Assembly: GCA_016708585.1 (NCBI GenBank)
Contig: JADJFK010000004.1
Span: forward strand, 1 to 64,000
Reading direction: 5' to 3'
From: Sulfuritalea sp.
GTDB lineage: Bacteria > Pseudomonadota > Gammaproteobacteria > Burkholderiales > Rhodocyclaceae
Length of the DNA: 64,000 bases
In this document: positions 31,515 through 39,621 of the stretch, piece after piece
How the letters are laid out: every line of letters begins with the position of its first letter
Position numbering within the stretch: position 1 is the stretch's first letter
Made by a program: the position numbers and the translations under genes
Notes under the pieces: generated by a model
The model's input: the letters and a program-made list of their open reading frames with translations, nothing else
The model's database searches: none
Told to the model about the DNA's origin: nothing

Positions 31515-32921
31515 ATGACGGTTCGCACCCGCTTCGCCCCCAGTCCCACCGGTTTCCTGCATATCGGCGGCGCCCGCACGGCGCTGTTTGCCTGGGCCTA
31601 TGCCCGGCGCCACGGCGGCAAGTTCATCCTGCGCATCGAGGACACCGACGTCGCCCGTTCGACGCCGGAGGCGGTGCAGGCGATCCTCGACGGCATGCAG
31701 TGGCTGGGATTGGCCCACGACGAGGGGCCGTTCTACCAGATGCAGCGCATGGATCGATACCGGCAGGTGATCGACGAGATGGTGGCGGCGGGTACCGCCT
31801 ATCACTGCTACATGTCGAAAGAGGAACTCGATGCCTTGCGCGCCGAGCAGGAGGCGCGCAAGGAAAAGCCCCGTTATGACGGACGCTGGCGGCCGGAGCC
31901 GGGCAAGACGCTGCCCCTGCCGCCGTCCGCGGCGTCGCCGGTCGTGCGTTTTCGCGCGCCGCAAGAGGGCGTGGTGGCTTGGGATGACCAGGTCAAGGGC
32001 CGCATCGAATTCGCCAACAGCGAGCTCGACGACTTCATCATCGCCCGCGCCGACGGCACGCCGACCTACAACTTCTGTGTCGTGGTCGACGACCGCGACA
32101 TGGAAATCACCCACGTGATCCGCGGCGACGATCACGTGAACAACACGCCGCGCCAGATCAACCTGCTGCGCGCGCTCGGCGCGCCGATACCGGAATACGC
32201 GCACCTGTCGATGATCCTCGGCGACGACGGGCAGAAGCTGTCGAAGCGCCATGGCGCCGTGTCGGTCATGGAGTACGACGCGGAAGGCTACCTGCCCGAA
32301 GCGGTGCTGAACTACCTGGCGCGGCTGGGCTGGTCGCACGGCGACGACGAAGTGTTCGACATGGAGCAGTTCGTCAGGTGGTTCGACCTCGACCACATCA
32401 CATCGTCGGCGGCGCAGTTCAACACCGAAAAGCTCAACTGGCTCAATGCGCACTACCTGAAACTGGCGGCGCCGCAACGGCTGGCCGCCGAGGCGACGCG
32501 CCGGCTGGCGCGACAAGGCGTGGCCGTGGCCGGCGGCCCCGACGTGGCGACGGTCGCGGCTTTGTACCGGGATCGCGTCGGCAACCTGAACGAACTGGCG
32601 GACGCCATCCATCCCTTTTACCTGGCGCCGAAGCCGACGCCCGAGATGCGCGCCCAGCATTTCACCGCCGCGGCGCTTGCCGGCCTGGCGGCCCTGCGCG
32701 GGCGCATGGCGTCCTGCGCCTGGCAGGCCGCGGAGCTGGGGCAGGCGGTCAAGCAGACGGCTGCCGAGTCCGGCCTGAAGATGGGGCAGCTGGCGATTCC
32801 CCTGCGCGTCGCCCTGCTGGGGCTGCCCCAATCGCCTTCGATCGACTCGGTGCTGGAAGTGCTGGGGCGGGAGCGCGTGCTGGAGCGTTTGGCCAAGGTG
32901 CTTGCCGCCGCAGCGGATTGA
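31515..32921 (+). CDS. gltX: Glutamyl-tRNA synthetase
   Basis: This 468-residue class I synthetase has the HIGH-type motif PTGFLHIGG near the N-terminus and the KMSKS-type loop GQKLSKRHG near 245. The C-terminal helical anticodon-binding domain is present. It charges tRNA-Glu. I place the start at ATG 31515 (MTVRTRFAPSPTG); the frame extends nine codons upstream without added conservation. Its first codon is about 60 bases from the divergently read tRNA-Val. Confidence 0.95.
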   Translation: MTVRTRFAPSPTGFLHIGGARTALFAWAYARRHGGKFILRIEDTDVARSTPEAVQAILDGMQWLGLAHDEGPFYQMQRMDRYRQVIDEMVAAGTAYHCYMSKEELDALRAEQEARKEKPRYDGRWRPEPGKTLPLPPSAASPVVRFRAPQEGVVAWDDQVKGRIEFANSELDDFIIARADGTPTYNFCVVVDDRDMEITHVIRGDDHVNNTPRQINLLRALGAPIPEYAHLSMILGDDGQKLSKRHGAVSVMEYDAEGYLPEAVLNYLARLGWSHGDDEVFDMEQFVRWFDLDHITSSAAQFNTEKLNWLNAHYLKLAAPQRLAAEATRRLARQGVAVAGGPDVATVAALYRDRVGNLNELADAIHPFYLAPKPTPEMRAQHFTAAALAGLAALRGRMASCAWQAAELGQAVKQTAAESGLKMGQLAIPLRVALLGLPQSPSIDSVLEVLGRERVLERLAKVLAAAAD

Positions 32922-32971
32922 CAAGCGCTGGCTTAGGAGCGAGAGTTCCCGCAGTTCTTTACGGGCTGACC

Positions 32972-33871
32972 ATGTCGCGCGTCCTGCTTCCGCTGTTCCT
33001 GCTGTTTCTCGTCACGGCGTGCGCCACGTCGCCCGAGGGGCGTTCGCAACTGGTGGCGCCGGCGCCCTTGCAGGGTTTCAGCGCCGTCTATTCCGAGTTC
33101 GACATGCACCTGCAACTGGTCACGGCCGCGGATGCGCCGGCCTGCCAGGATGCGCAGTGCGTCGCCGACCGGGCGTTTGACCAGCGCGTCCTGGCGCTGG
33201 GACGGCGGCTGGCCGTATCCGCCTTCCGCCAGCATGCCGACCTGTATTTGCGCTTTCCGCGCTTCGAATTCATCGTCGTCGACAAGGTCGAACCCGGCGC
33301 GGCCTCCAGTGCCGGCGGAACCGTGATGGTCTATCGCGGCTTGCAGGCCATGAATCTGGACGATGCGGTGCTTGCCTTCGTCCTCGCGCGGGAAATGTGC
33401 CACATCATCGCCGGCCACCACGACGAGAATGTCGCCGCCAGCGTACTCGTCGCGGTGGCGGCGCAAATACTGTTTCCGGCGCTGAACATCGGCGGACTGT
33501 TTGCCGGCAGCGCCGCCGCCGCCGGTTCTGCCGCGGGCGCGACGGCCCTGACGTCGGGCGCATCCTTCCTCGGTTCGCGCGCTCTGCGCGCCAGCTATCG
33601 TCCGACGCAGGTGCGCGAGGCCGAAGTCATGTCCTTGAAGCTGCTGAACGCTGCGGGATGGGAAGGCGTTGAAGTCAGCGACAAGCTGGAATCCCTGCGG
33701 CCGACCCTGTCCGAGGAGGCGAACTGGACCCGGGAGCTGCGTGAGTCGGCGCTGAACGTCGCCGGCATGATGCAGGGTCCGCCGCTCCCGTCCGCCGACG
33801 ACGCGCGCGATCAGATGATTTCCGGATTGCCCTTCGACTTGCCGCCGCCCATCGTCAGCAAGCCGTTCTGA
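32972..33871 (+). CDS. M48-like lipoprotein with degenerate zinc site
   Basis: This 299-residue protein has a lipobox (LFLVTAC, Cys at 17) for outer-membrane or periplasmic anchoring. An M48 metallopeptidase-like core follows. The place of HExxH reads AREMCHIIAGHH near 142-150: the first His is Arg, so zinc binding and proteolysis are unlikely as written. A long Ala/Gly stretch (about 175-200) may be a membrane-associated loop. It may be a non-catalytic chaperone-like relative of the LoiP/BepA group. Its 3' end overlaps the convergent glycine-zipper gene by 61 bases. Confidence 0.75.
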   Translation: MSRVLLPLFLLFLVTACATSPEGRSQLVAPAPLQGFSAVYSEFDMHLQLVTAADAPACQDAQCVADRAFDQRVLALGRRLAVSAFRQHADLYLRFPRFEFIVVDKVEPGAASSAGGTVMVYRGLQAMNLDDAVLAFVLAREMCHIIAGHHDENVAASVLVAVAAQILFPALNIGGLFAGSAAAAGSAAGATALTSGASFLGSRALRASYRPTQVREAEVMSLKLLNAAGWEGVEVSDKLESLRPTLSEEANWTRELRESALNVAGMMQGPPLPSADDARDQMISGLPFDLPPPIVSKPF

Positions 33872-34602
33872 AGCCGCACGCGGTCGCCGCTTTGCCAGGC
33901 GGGCGGCGTTTCGCTGCTGAAGCTTCGGGTGCCGCCGTCGTCGAAACGCACCACGACTTCGTAACGCTTGCCCTCCCGCAGCATTTTCTCGGCGTAGTTT
34001 CCGGCGAAGGCGCCGCCCACGGCGCCCAGCACCGTGGCGATGCTGCGGCCGGAACCCTTGCCGACCTGGTTGCCCAGCAGGCCGCCGGCGAGGCCCCCGG
34101 CGATGGCGCCGGCGCCGCTGCCCTTGGCCTCGACCGGAGTTTCGCGCACGGTTTCGACCACGCCGCATTCGTTGCAGATTGGCGGCGGCGTTGCCACGCG
34201 GTAGGCGGCATCCGGCGCTGCGGTCGGAAAAGTCGGCGCCGGCGCTACGGCAGTTTGTGGCGGCAGCGGCGCGGCGGAGGGGGCTGCGGCGACCGCGGGA
34301 TTCACCACTGCCGGCGACGCGCCGCGGCGGGGGCCGGGCGGCGGCTGGTCGGCCGCTTCGGCAACCGGTCTGGCGATTTTCTTCGCCACGGCGATGTGCG
34401 GGCTTGCCGGGATGGGAGGCGCATTGGCTGCCGCAAGCGATGGCGCCGGTGACGCGTTGCGCGCGTCGGGGCCGGGCAGCCAGCCGGCCAGTACGCCGAC
34501 GCCGGCCAGGCTCAGCGCGGTGACCGACGCCGCGGCAAGCAGCAGCAGCGGATGGGTTTGCGGGGGAATGGCGGGTGCCCTGCCGGGATGGGTTGCTTCC
34601 AT
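33811..34602 (-). CDS. Glycine-zipper 2TM-type envelope protein
   Basis: This 263-residue protein has an N-terminal membrane segment (about 15-38), a Pro/Ala-rich linker, a glycine-zipper pair near 160-200 (AIAGGLAGGLLGNQVGKGSG, VLGAVGGAFAGNYAEK) and a small C-terminal beta domain (YEVVVRFDDGGTRSF). It resembles SlyB/Pcp-type proteins but is anchored by a helix, not a lipobox. AAGGAG lies just before ATG 34602, which I prefer to the longer frame. The Pro/Ala linker contains a copy of the dispersed repeat. Confidence 0.8.
   Translation of the reverse strand: MEATHPGRAPAIPPQTHPLLLLAAASVTALSLAGVGVLAGWLPGPDARNASPAPSLAAANAPPIPASPHIAVAKKIARPVAEAADQPPPGPRRGASPAVVNPAVAAAPSAAPLPPQTAVAPAPTFPTAAPDAAYRVATPPPICNECGVVETVRETPVEAKGSGAGAIAGGLAGGLLGNQVGKGSGRSIATVLGAVGGAFAGNYAEKMLREGKRYEVVVRFDDGGTRSFSSETPPAWQSGDRVRLQNGLLTMGGGKSKGNPEII
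34228..34251 (+). repeat. Dispersed repeat, copy inside the glycine-zipper gene
   Basis: AAAAGTCGGCGCCGGCG followed by CTACGGC. In the minus-strand gene it encodes AVAPAPTF in the proline/alanine linker. Confidence 0.6.
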
Positions 34603-34679
34603 GACGTGCTCCTTGTGTGGGTTGCGCATGAGCACCTTAACGTCCGATCCGGCGCGGCGACGACGGCCGCAATCCGCTG

Positions 34680-36530
34680 TTACATTTGTTGCGCCCTGGA
34701 TCTGGCGCGGGGTGGCTTGCGTTTGCCGAAGCGCGCCGGAGCGAGGGCCTGCACCAGATCGCCTTCGAGGGGCAGCGGTGCGCCGTCAATCTGGTTGGCG
34801 AGCAGTTCGGCGCAGATTGCGGCGAAGACCAGGCCGCGCGCGCCGAAGCCGTCGCAGATCCACAGGCCGTCGCCGCCGGCGAGCGGCCCGACGATCGGCA
34901 GGCGGTCGGGCGACATCGGCCGGAACGACACCCGGCCATCCATCCCCGCGGCATCGAGCGCACTGCCGAAGCCCGGCAGCATCATGTCGAGGCGCTGGAG
35001 GTTCTCGGCGTGTTCCGCCGCCAGCGGGGTCGTGGCGCCGGTGGCGGCGGGCTCGACGATCGTTGTCGTGGCGCCGGCGCAGCGCAGGCCATCGACCGGC
35101 GGCGTGACATAGCCCAGGCGCGTGACGACGACGTCCAGCGGCGGTGTCGCCGTCGCCGCAAGATGGCTGACCAGGCCGCGGCCGGCGCGGATCGGCAGCG
35201 CCAGGTCGGGCACCAGCGCCATTGCGCCGATGCCGTTGGCCAGCACCACGGCATCGGCATCGACCGCTGCGCCGTTGCCGACGATAAGCCAGCCCCGGTC
35301 GCTACGCTCCAGCCGGGTCACGGTGAAACCGAAGCGGCAGTCGATGCCCTCGAGCAAGGCATGGCAGAGGCTGGGCGGGTTGATCCAGCCGGCCCCGGCG
35401 AACCACCAGCCGCCCATCGCGACCGGCCAGCCGGCCAGGGCGGAGGCCTCGTCGCGCTCGACGAAGCGGCAGAAATCGGCCGGCAGCGCTTGCGTTTCGA
35501 CGATGCGGCGCTGGGTATCCTCGTGCCGCGCATCGCGCGCCACGTGCAGCACGCCGGTCCAGCCGGCGCGCAGGCCGGGGAGGCCGGCGTAGCGGCGGCG
35601 GCCGAGGAGAAACCCGGCGCGCAGCAGGCGGGCGAGCGCGCCGTCGTTCAGCGCCGGCAGCGGACGGAAGACGCCGGCCAGGTTGCCCGAGGCCCCCGCC
35701 GCCGGGCCTGCCGCCGCCTCGATCACGGTCACCGCATGGCCGTGGCGCGCCAGCGCCTGCGCCACCGAGGCACCGGCAATGCCGGCGCCGATCACGGCGA
35801 TATGCTTTGCCGGGCTTGCGCTCACGGTGCAGCCGCCCGGCAGGCGGCCGCTCAGCATTTCGCGCTTGCCGCCGAAGCCCGGCCTGCGTTCGATGGAAAA
35901 GTCGGCGCCGGCGAGACGGCGGCGCACCGCGCCGGCCGTGGTCCAGGTGGCGAATGTGGCGCCCGGCGCGGCCAGGCGGCGGACCTGGGCGATGACCGGG
36001 TCCGACCAGAGCTCCGGATTGCGGTCGGGCGCGAAGCCGTCGAGGTAGATCGCATCGGCGGCAAGCGTCAATTGCGGCAGCAGCTCGGCCGCGGCGCCAA
36101 AGCCCAGGGTCAGCACGACGTTGCCCAGGTCGAGCCGGTGCAGGCCGGGCAGCGGCAGCGGCCACTGCGCGTCGAGTTCCGCCGCCAGCGCGGCGAGTTC
36201 GGGCCAGCGGCGATGCAGTTGTTCCAGGTCGGCCCGGGCGAAGAGGTGCTGTTCTACGGCAACGTAATGCAGGCGCCCGCCGGCGGCGGCCGGCGAAGCG
36301 CGCCATGCCTGCCAGGTGGCGAGGAAGTTCACGCCGAGGCCGAAGCCGGTTTCGAGGATGACGAAGCGCCGCGCATCCTTCCAGCGCGCCGGCAGCTCGT
36401 TGCCGGCGAGGAAGACATGGCGCGCCTGTTCGAGGCCGCCCTGGCTGGAATGGTAGATGTCGCCGTAGCGCAGCGAGAACGGGGTGCCGTCCCCGGCGAA
36501 CGCAAGTTCGGCGGGGACGATGGCGGCCAT
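34680..36530 (-). CDS. mnmC: Bifunctional tRNA 5-methylaminomethyl-2-thiouridine synthase MnmC
   Basis: This 616-residue protein has an N-terminal SAM methyltransferase domain (about 1-225, ILETGFGLGVNFL, then DAIYLDGFAPDRNPELW) and a C-terminal FAD oxidoreductase (about 245-600, IAVIGAGIAGASVAQAL, then DGFGARGLVFA). It finishes mnm5s2U34 in tRNAs for Lys, Glu and Gln. It overlaps lysS by one base at 36530, which is fitting since both act on tRNA-Lys. A copy of the dispersed repeat encodes RRLAGADF in the methyltransferase part. Confidence 0.95.
   Translation of the reverse strand: MAAIVPAELAFAGDGTPFSLRYGDIYHSSQGGLEQARHVFLAGNELPARWKDARRFVILETGFGLGVNFLATWQAWRASPAAAGGRLHYVAVEQHLFARADLEQLHRRWPELAALAAELDAQWPLPLPGLHRLDLGNVVLTLGFGAAAELLPQLTLAADAIYLDGFAPDRNPELWSDPVIAQVRRLAAPGATFATWTTAGAVRRRLAGADFSIERRPGFGGKREMLSGRLPGGCTVSASPAKHIAVIGAGIAGASVAQALARHGHAVTVIEAAAGPAAGASGNLAGVFRPLPALNDGALARLLRAGFLLGRRRYAGLPGLRAGWTGVLHVARDARHEDTQRRIVETQALPADFCRFVERDEASALAGWPVAMGGWWFAGAGWINPPSLCHALLEGIDCRFGFTVTRLERSDRGWLIVGNGAAVDADAVVLANGIGAMALVPDLALPIRAGRGLVSHLAATATPPLDVVVTRLGYVTPPVDGLRCAGATTTIVEPAATGATTPLAAEHAENLQRLDMMLPGFGSALDAAGMDGRVSFRPMSPDRLPIVGPLAGGDGLWICDGFGARGLVFAAICAELLANQIDGAPLPLEGDLVQALAPARFGKRKPPRARSRAQQM
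35897..35921 (+). repeat. Dispersed repeat, copy inside mnmC
   Basis: AAAAGTCGGCGCCGGCG followed by AGACGGCG. It is read on the minus strand as RRLAGADF. Confidence 0.6.
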
Positions 36531-38044
36531 TACTCGCGGCGCATCTGCGGGAACAGGATCACGTCGCGGATCGAGGCCGAGTTGGTCAGCAGCATCACCA
36601 GCCGGTCGATGCCGATGCCGCAGCCGCCGGTCGGCGGCAGGCCGTATTCCAGCGCGCGGATGTAGTCGGCGTCGTAGTACATCGCCTCCTCATCGCCGGC
36701 TTCCTTGGCCTTGGCCTGCTGCATGAAGCGCGCCGCCTGGTCCTCGGGATCGTTCAGCTCGGAAAAACCGTTGGCGATCTCGCGGCCGACGATGAACAGT
36801 TCGAAGCGCTCGGTGATCGCCGGGTTGCCGTCGCTGGCGCGCGCCAGCGGCGAGACTTCCGCCGGGTAGTCGATGATGTAGGTCGGGTCCCACAACTCGG
36901 CTTCGGTGGTTTCCTCGAACAGCACCAGCTGCAGCGTGCCCAGCCCGGCGTTGGCCAGGTGCGGCGCCTTGAGGTCGACGCGCAGGTCCTTGAGCTTCTG
37001 CCGGATCCAGTCCGCATCGTTCAACTGCTCGAAGCTGTAGCCTGGGTGGTAGTGATGGATGGCGCCGACGATGGTGAGCCGGGCAAACGGCTTGGAGAGG
37101 TCCAGCGTGCGGCCCTGGTACTCGAACACCTCGGTGCCCAGCGCCTCGCGCGCCGAGTGGCGCAGCAGGCCCTCGGTGAAGTCCATCAGGCGCCGGTAAT
37201 CGGTGTAGGCCTCGTAGAACTCCATCATGGTGAACTCGGGATTGTGGCGCGGGCTGAGTCCCTCGTTGCGGAAGTTGCGGTTGACCTCGAACACCTTCTC
37301 GAAGCCGCCCACCACCAGGCGCTTCAGATACAGCTCCGGCGCGATGCGCAGGAACAGTTCCATGTCCAGCGCGTTGTGGTGGGTGGTGAAGGGCTTGGCC
37401 GCGGCGCCGCCGGGGATGGGGTGCATCATCGGCGTTTCGACCTCGAGGAAGCCGTGGTGCATCATGAAATTGCGGATCGACTGGATCATCCGGCTGCGGG
37501 CGACGAAGGTGAAGCGCGTCTGCTCGTTGGTGATCAGGTCGAGCTCGCGCGCGCGGTACTTCTGCTCGACGTCGGTCAGGCCGTGGAATTTCTCCGGCAG
37601 CGGGCGCAGCGACTTGGTCAGCAGGCGGATGGCGCTGCATTGCACGGTCAGCTCGCCGGTCCTGGTCTTGAACAGCGTGCCCTCGCAGCCGACGATGTCG
37701 CCCAGGTCCCAGCCCTTGAACTGCTTGTGCGCATCCTCGCCGCTGATGTCGTTGCTGACGAAGATCTGGATGCGCCCCGACACATCCTGGATGCTGGCGA
37801 AGCTGGCCTTGCCCATCACGCGCTTGAGCATGATGCGGCCGGCGACCTTGACGTCGATCGGCGTGGCTTCGAGCTCCTCGCGCGTCTTCGCGCTGTAGAG
37901 CTCATCGAGCTTGCCGGCGAGGTTCTCGCGCGAAAAATCGTTGGGGAAGGCCTGGCCCGTGGCGCGCCAGGCGGCGAGTTTCTCGCGGCGTTCGGCGATC
38001 AGGCGGTTTTCATCTACGGGTGGGGTTTGCGTGCTGTCGGTCAT
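36530..38044 (-). CDS. lysS: Lysyl-tRNA synthetase, class II
   Basis: This 504-residue protein has an OB-fold anticodon-binding domain (about 60-170, VAGRIMLKRVMGKASF) and a class II catalytic core with motif 2 (FEVNRNFRNEGLSPRHNPEFT) and motif 3 (GCGIGIDRLVMLLT). It charges tRNA-Lys. ATG 38044 is preferred; the frame extends upstream with low-complexity proline that is not protein-like. Its 3' end is joined to mnmC. Confidence 0.96.
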   Translation of the reverse strand: MTDSTQTPPVDENRLIAERREKLAAWRATGQAFPNDFSRENLAGKLDELYSAKTREELEATPIDVKVAGRIMLKRVMGKASFASIQDVSGRIQIFVSNDISGEDAHKQFKGWDLGDIVGCEGTLFKTRTGELTVQCSAIRLLTKSLRPLPEKFHGLTDVEQKYRARELDLITNEQTRFTFVARSRMIQSIRNFMMHHGFLEVETPMMHPIPGGAAAKPFTTHHNALDMELFLRIAPELYLKRLVVGGFEKVFEVNRNFRNEGLSPRHNPEFTMMEFYEAYTDYRRLMDFTEGLLRHSAREALGTEVFEYQGRTLDLSKPFARLTIVGAIHHYHPGYSFEQLNDADWIRQKLKDLRVDLKAPHLANAGLGTLQLVLFEETTEAELWDPTYIIDYPAEVSPLARASDGNPAITERFELFIVGREIANGFSELNDPEDQAARFMQQAKAKEAGDEEAMYYDADYIRALEYGLPPTGGCGIGIDRLVMLLTNSASIRDVILFPQMRRE

Positions 38045-38054
38045 GGTGATGGAC

Positions 38055-38480
38055 TCAATAGAAACGGTGAACGGTGAAGCCGAGCGCCGCGGCGGCCTCG
38101 GCCTGGGTCTTGTCGGCGGTGGCGAAGGCGGTAACGGCCAGTTGCTCGGCGGCGGCCAGGTGCAGGGCATCCAGGGTGCGCAAGGGCAGTTCCGCGAGCC
38201 GGCCGATCAGATGGTAAGCCGTGGTGAAGTTCTCGTCATCGATGCTGCCGACGCGCAGCGTGCCATCCTGGATATCGGCGGCGAGTTCCGCGTTGATGCG
38301 GCTTTCGCGCAAGGGGTCGATCTCCCGGTTGCGACGGCGGCGCGCCAGCGCGCAGCGCAACTCGACGACGGACAGGCGGCTGATCGCCATCGCGTTCTGC
38401 TGCAGCAGCGCGTCGAATTCCGCACTGAATGGCTCGTCCAGATAGCGCTTGACCAGCGCGCTGGTGTCGGCGTAGATCAT
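38055..38480 (-). CDS. VapC-like PIN-domain toxin
   Basis: This 141-residue PIN protein begins MIYADTSALVKRYL, with the first acidic residue in ADTSAL. It has E in VVELRCALARR, the later LRTLDALHLAAA acidic residue, and FATADKTQAEAA. PIN toxins cut tRNA or mRNA. Its ATG overlaps the antitoxin stop (TGATG), the usual coupling. It lies 10 bases upstream of the lysS start on the same strand, so read-through into lysS is likely. Confidence 0.88.
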   Translation of the reverse strand: MIYADTSALVKRYLDEPFSAEFDALLQQNAMAISRLSVVELRCALARRRRNREIDPLRESRINAELAADIQDGTLRVGSIDDENFTTAYHLIGRLAELPLRTLDALHLAAAEQLAVTAFATADKTQAEAAAALGFTVHRFY

Positions 38481-38713
38481 CAGCACCGCTCTTCGCGGTC
38501 TTCCGCGATGGTCTGCGACAGCGGCGGGTCAAGCCGCGGCTGGCTGGCACGGAATGCCGCCAGCGAGCGGAACTTCGGCTTTGCCGGCTTGATCGGCAGG
38601 ATGCGCGCCACCGGCTCGCCACGCCGGGTGACGATGACCTCGTCGTCGGTGGCGAAGAGCTGCTCCGGGTGGGAAAGCCCCTCGCGCGCTTCGCGGATGG
38701 TGATGGTTTTCAC
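38480..38713 (-). CDS. Phd/YefM-type antitoxin paired with the PIN toxin
   Basis: This 77-residue protein starts at GTG 38713 (MKTITIREAREGL), with AAGGA upstream. It has the Phd fold (LFATDDEVIVTRRGEPVARILP) and a C-terminal toxin-binding tail. It should repress its own operon via the paired palindromes at 38726-38755. Most of the longer open frame upstream of the GTG overlaps those operators and is not coding. Confidence 0.85.
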   Translation of the reverse strand: MKTITIREAREGLSHPEQLFATDDEVIVTRRGEPVARILPIKPAKPKFRSLAAFRASQPRLDPPLSQTIAEDREERC

Positions 38714-38725
38714 GGGAAATCCTTG

Positions 38726-38755
38726 TTGTGTCACAACGGGCAATATTGTGACACA
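38726..38755. promoter_or_regulatory. Twin palindromic operator of the PIN toxin-antitoxin pair
   Basis: TTGTGTCACAA at 38726-38736 and TTGTGACACA at 38746-38755 are each near-perfect palindromes (TGTGnCACA) 20 bases apart, and they are inverted repeats of each other. They sit 13 bases upstream of the antitoxin GTG, the expected place for autoregulation by antitoxin dimers. Confidence 0.8.
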
Positions 38756-38790
38756 TTTCCGGCGGGGCAGGCCTTCGGCTGTGGCAGCAG

Positions 38791-38815
38791 ATAGTCGGCG
38801 CTGGCGGTACGGCGG
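38791..38815 (+). repeat. Dispersed repeat, copy upstream of the toxin-antitoxin operator
   Basis: ATAGTCGGCGCTGGCGGTAC followed by GGCGG; the first two A's are altered relative to the consensus. Confidence 0.55.
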
Positions 38816-38968
38816 TTGGTTGGCCTGAGCGGTCACTGGCGATAGCTGGACGCATGTCTCAATTTGGCCACCCGCTTTTCGGTTCGGTCGAGATCGGCGT
38901 CGCCGTTGTCTGCTTTTCCTATATTAGTGCTATAGTGCCGTCGTGCAGTGGGTAAAGGAGGTTCAATC

Positions 38969-39247
38969 ATGACAGCGACACCTGTTCAATCCAGCGTAAA
39001 GATCATCGGAACCAACGGGCAGATTTCGCTCGGCAAGCAGTTCGCCGGGCGGCAGGTGCTCGTCGAGGAACGGGAACCGGGCGTCTGGCTGGTGCGGACC
39101 GCCACGGTACTTCCCGACAACGAACGCTGGCTGCACCAGCCGCAGGCCGCGACCGAACTCCAGGAAGCCATGACCTGGGCGCAGAACAATCCGCCGACCG
39201 ACCGCAAGTCCGGTGCCGTGCTGGAGAAACTTCGTGGCAAAGGCTGA
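38969..39247 (+). CDS. AbrB/MazE-like antitoxin
   Basis: This 92-residue protein has an N-terminal swapped-hairpin segment (SSVKIIGTNGQISLGKQFAG, then VLVEEREPGVWLVRTA) like AbrB/SpoVT DNA-binding antitoxins. A helical C-terminus (QPQAATELQEAMTWAQNN) would bind toxin. AAAGGAGG stands nine bases before ATG 38969. Its 3' end overlaps the next gene by 14 bases, the usual coupling of an antitoxin-toxin pair. Confidence 0.7.
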   Translation: MTATPVQSSVKIIGTNGQISLGKQFAGRQVLVEEREPGVWLVRTATVLPDNERWLHQPQAATELQEAMTWAQNNPPTDRKSGAVLEKLRGKG

Positions 39248-39560
39248 GACCGAGACGACGGTCAGGCTTGATTTGAACAACCCGGTGTTTCAGGAAAACC
39301 TGCTCACACTGCAAAAGCCGGAACGGCTCGCCGCGCTCGATACCCTTGGCCGCCTGCGGCAAATGATCTGGAACCAGGTATATCGAGACAAGGGGCTGCA
39401 CTGGGAAAAGATACTCAGCGTCAAGCCTCCCGCCGGCATCGACGCCATCTATTCGCTCCGCATCACACAATCGCGCCGCGCCACCGCCTACCGCGATGGC
39501 GACTTCATCCGCCTGCTGACCGTCGCACCGGACCACGACAGCACTTACGGCAGGCAGTAA
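39234..39560 (+). CDS. Putative toxin of the AbrB-like pair
   Basis: This protein of about 108 residues probably starts at GTG 39234 inside the antitoxin's end, with GGAGA upstream. It has a helical N-terminal half (QENLLTLQKPERLAALDTLGR) and a beta-rich end with basic residues (IYSLRITQSRRATAYRDGDFIRLLTV), similar in layout to RelE/ParE-like folds. No catalytic motif is certain. It is convergent with prfB, 58 bases away, and separated from it by a dispersed repeat copy. Confidence 0.65.
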   Translation: MAKAETETTVRLDLNNPVFQENLLTLQKPERLAALDTLGRLRQMIWNQVYRDKGLHWEKILSVKPPAGIDAIYSLRITQSRRATAYRDGDFIRLLTVAPDHDSTYGRQ

Positions 39561-39595
39561 GCTTTTCTGGCGGTAACAGGTGAAAGGCTACGGTT

Positions 39596-39621
39596 CGCCG
39601 TCCCGCCAGCGCCGACTTTTA
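39596..39621 (-). repeat. Dispersed repeat, copy at the prfB stop codon
   Basis: The minus strand reads TAAAAGTCGGCGCTGGCG then GGACGGCG. It begins in the prfB stop codon and occupies the spacer between prfB and the toxin gene. Confidence 0.6.
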
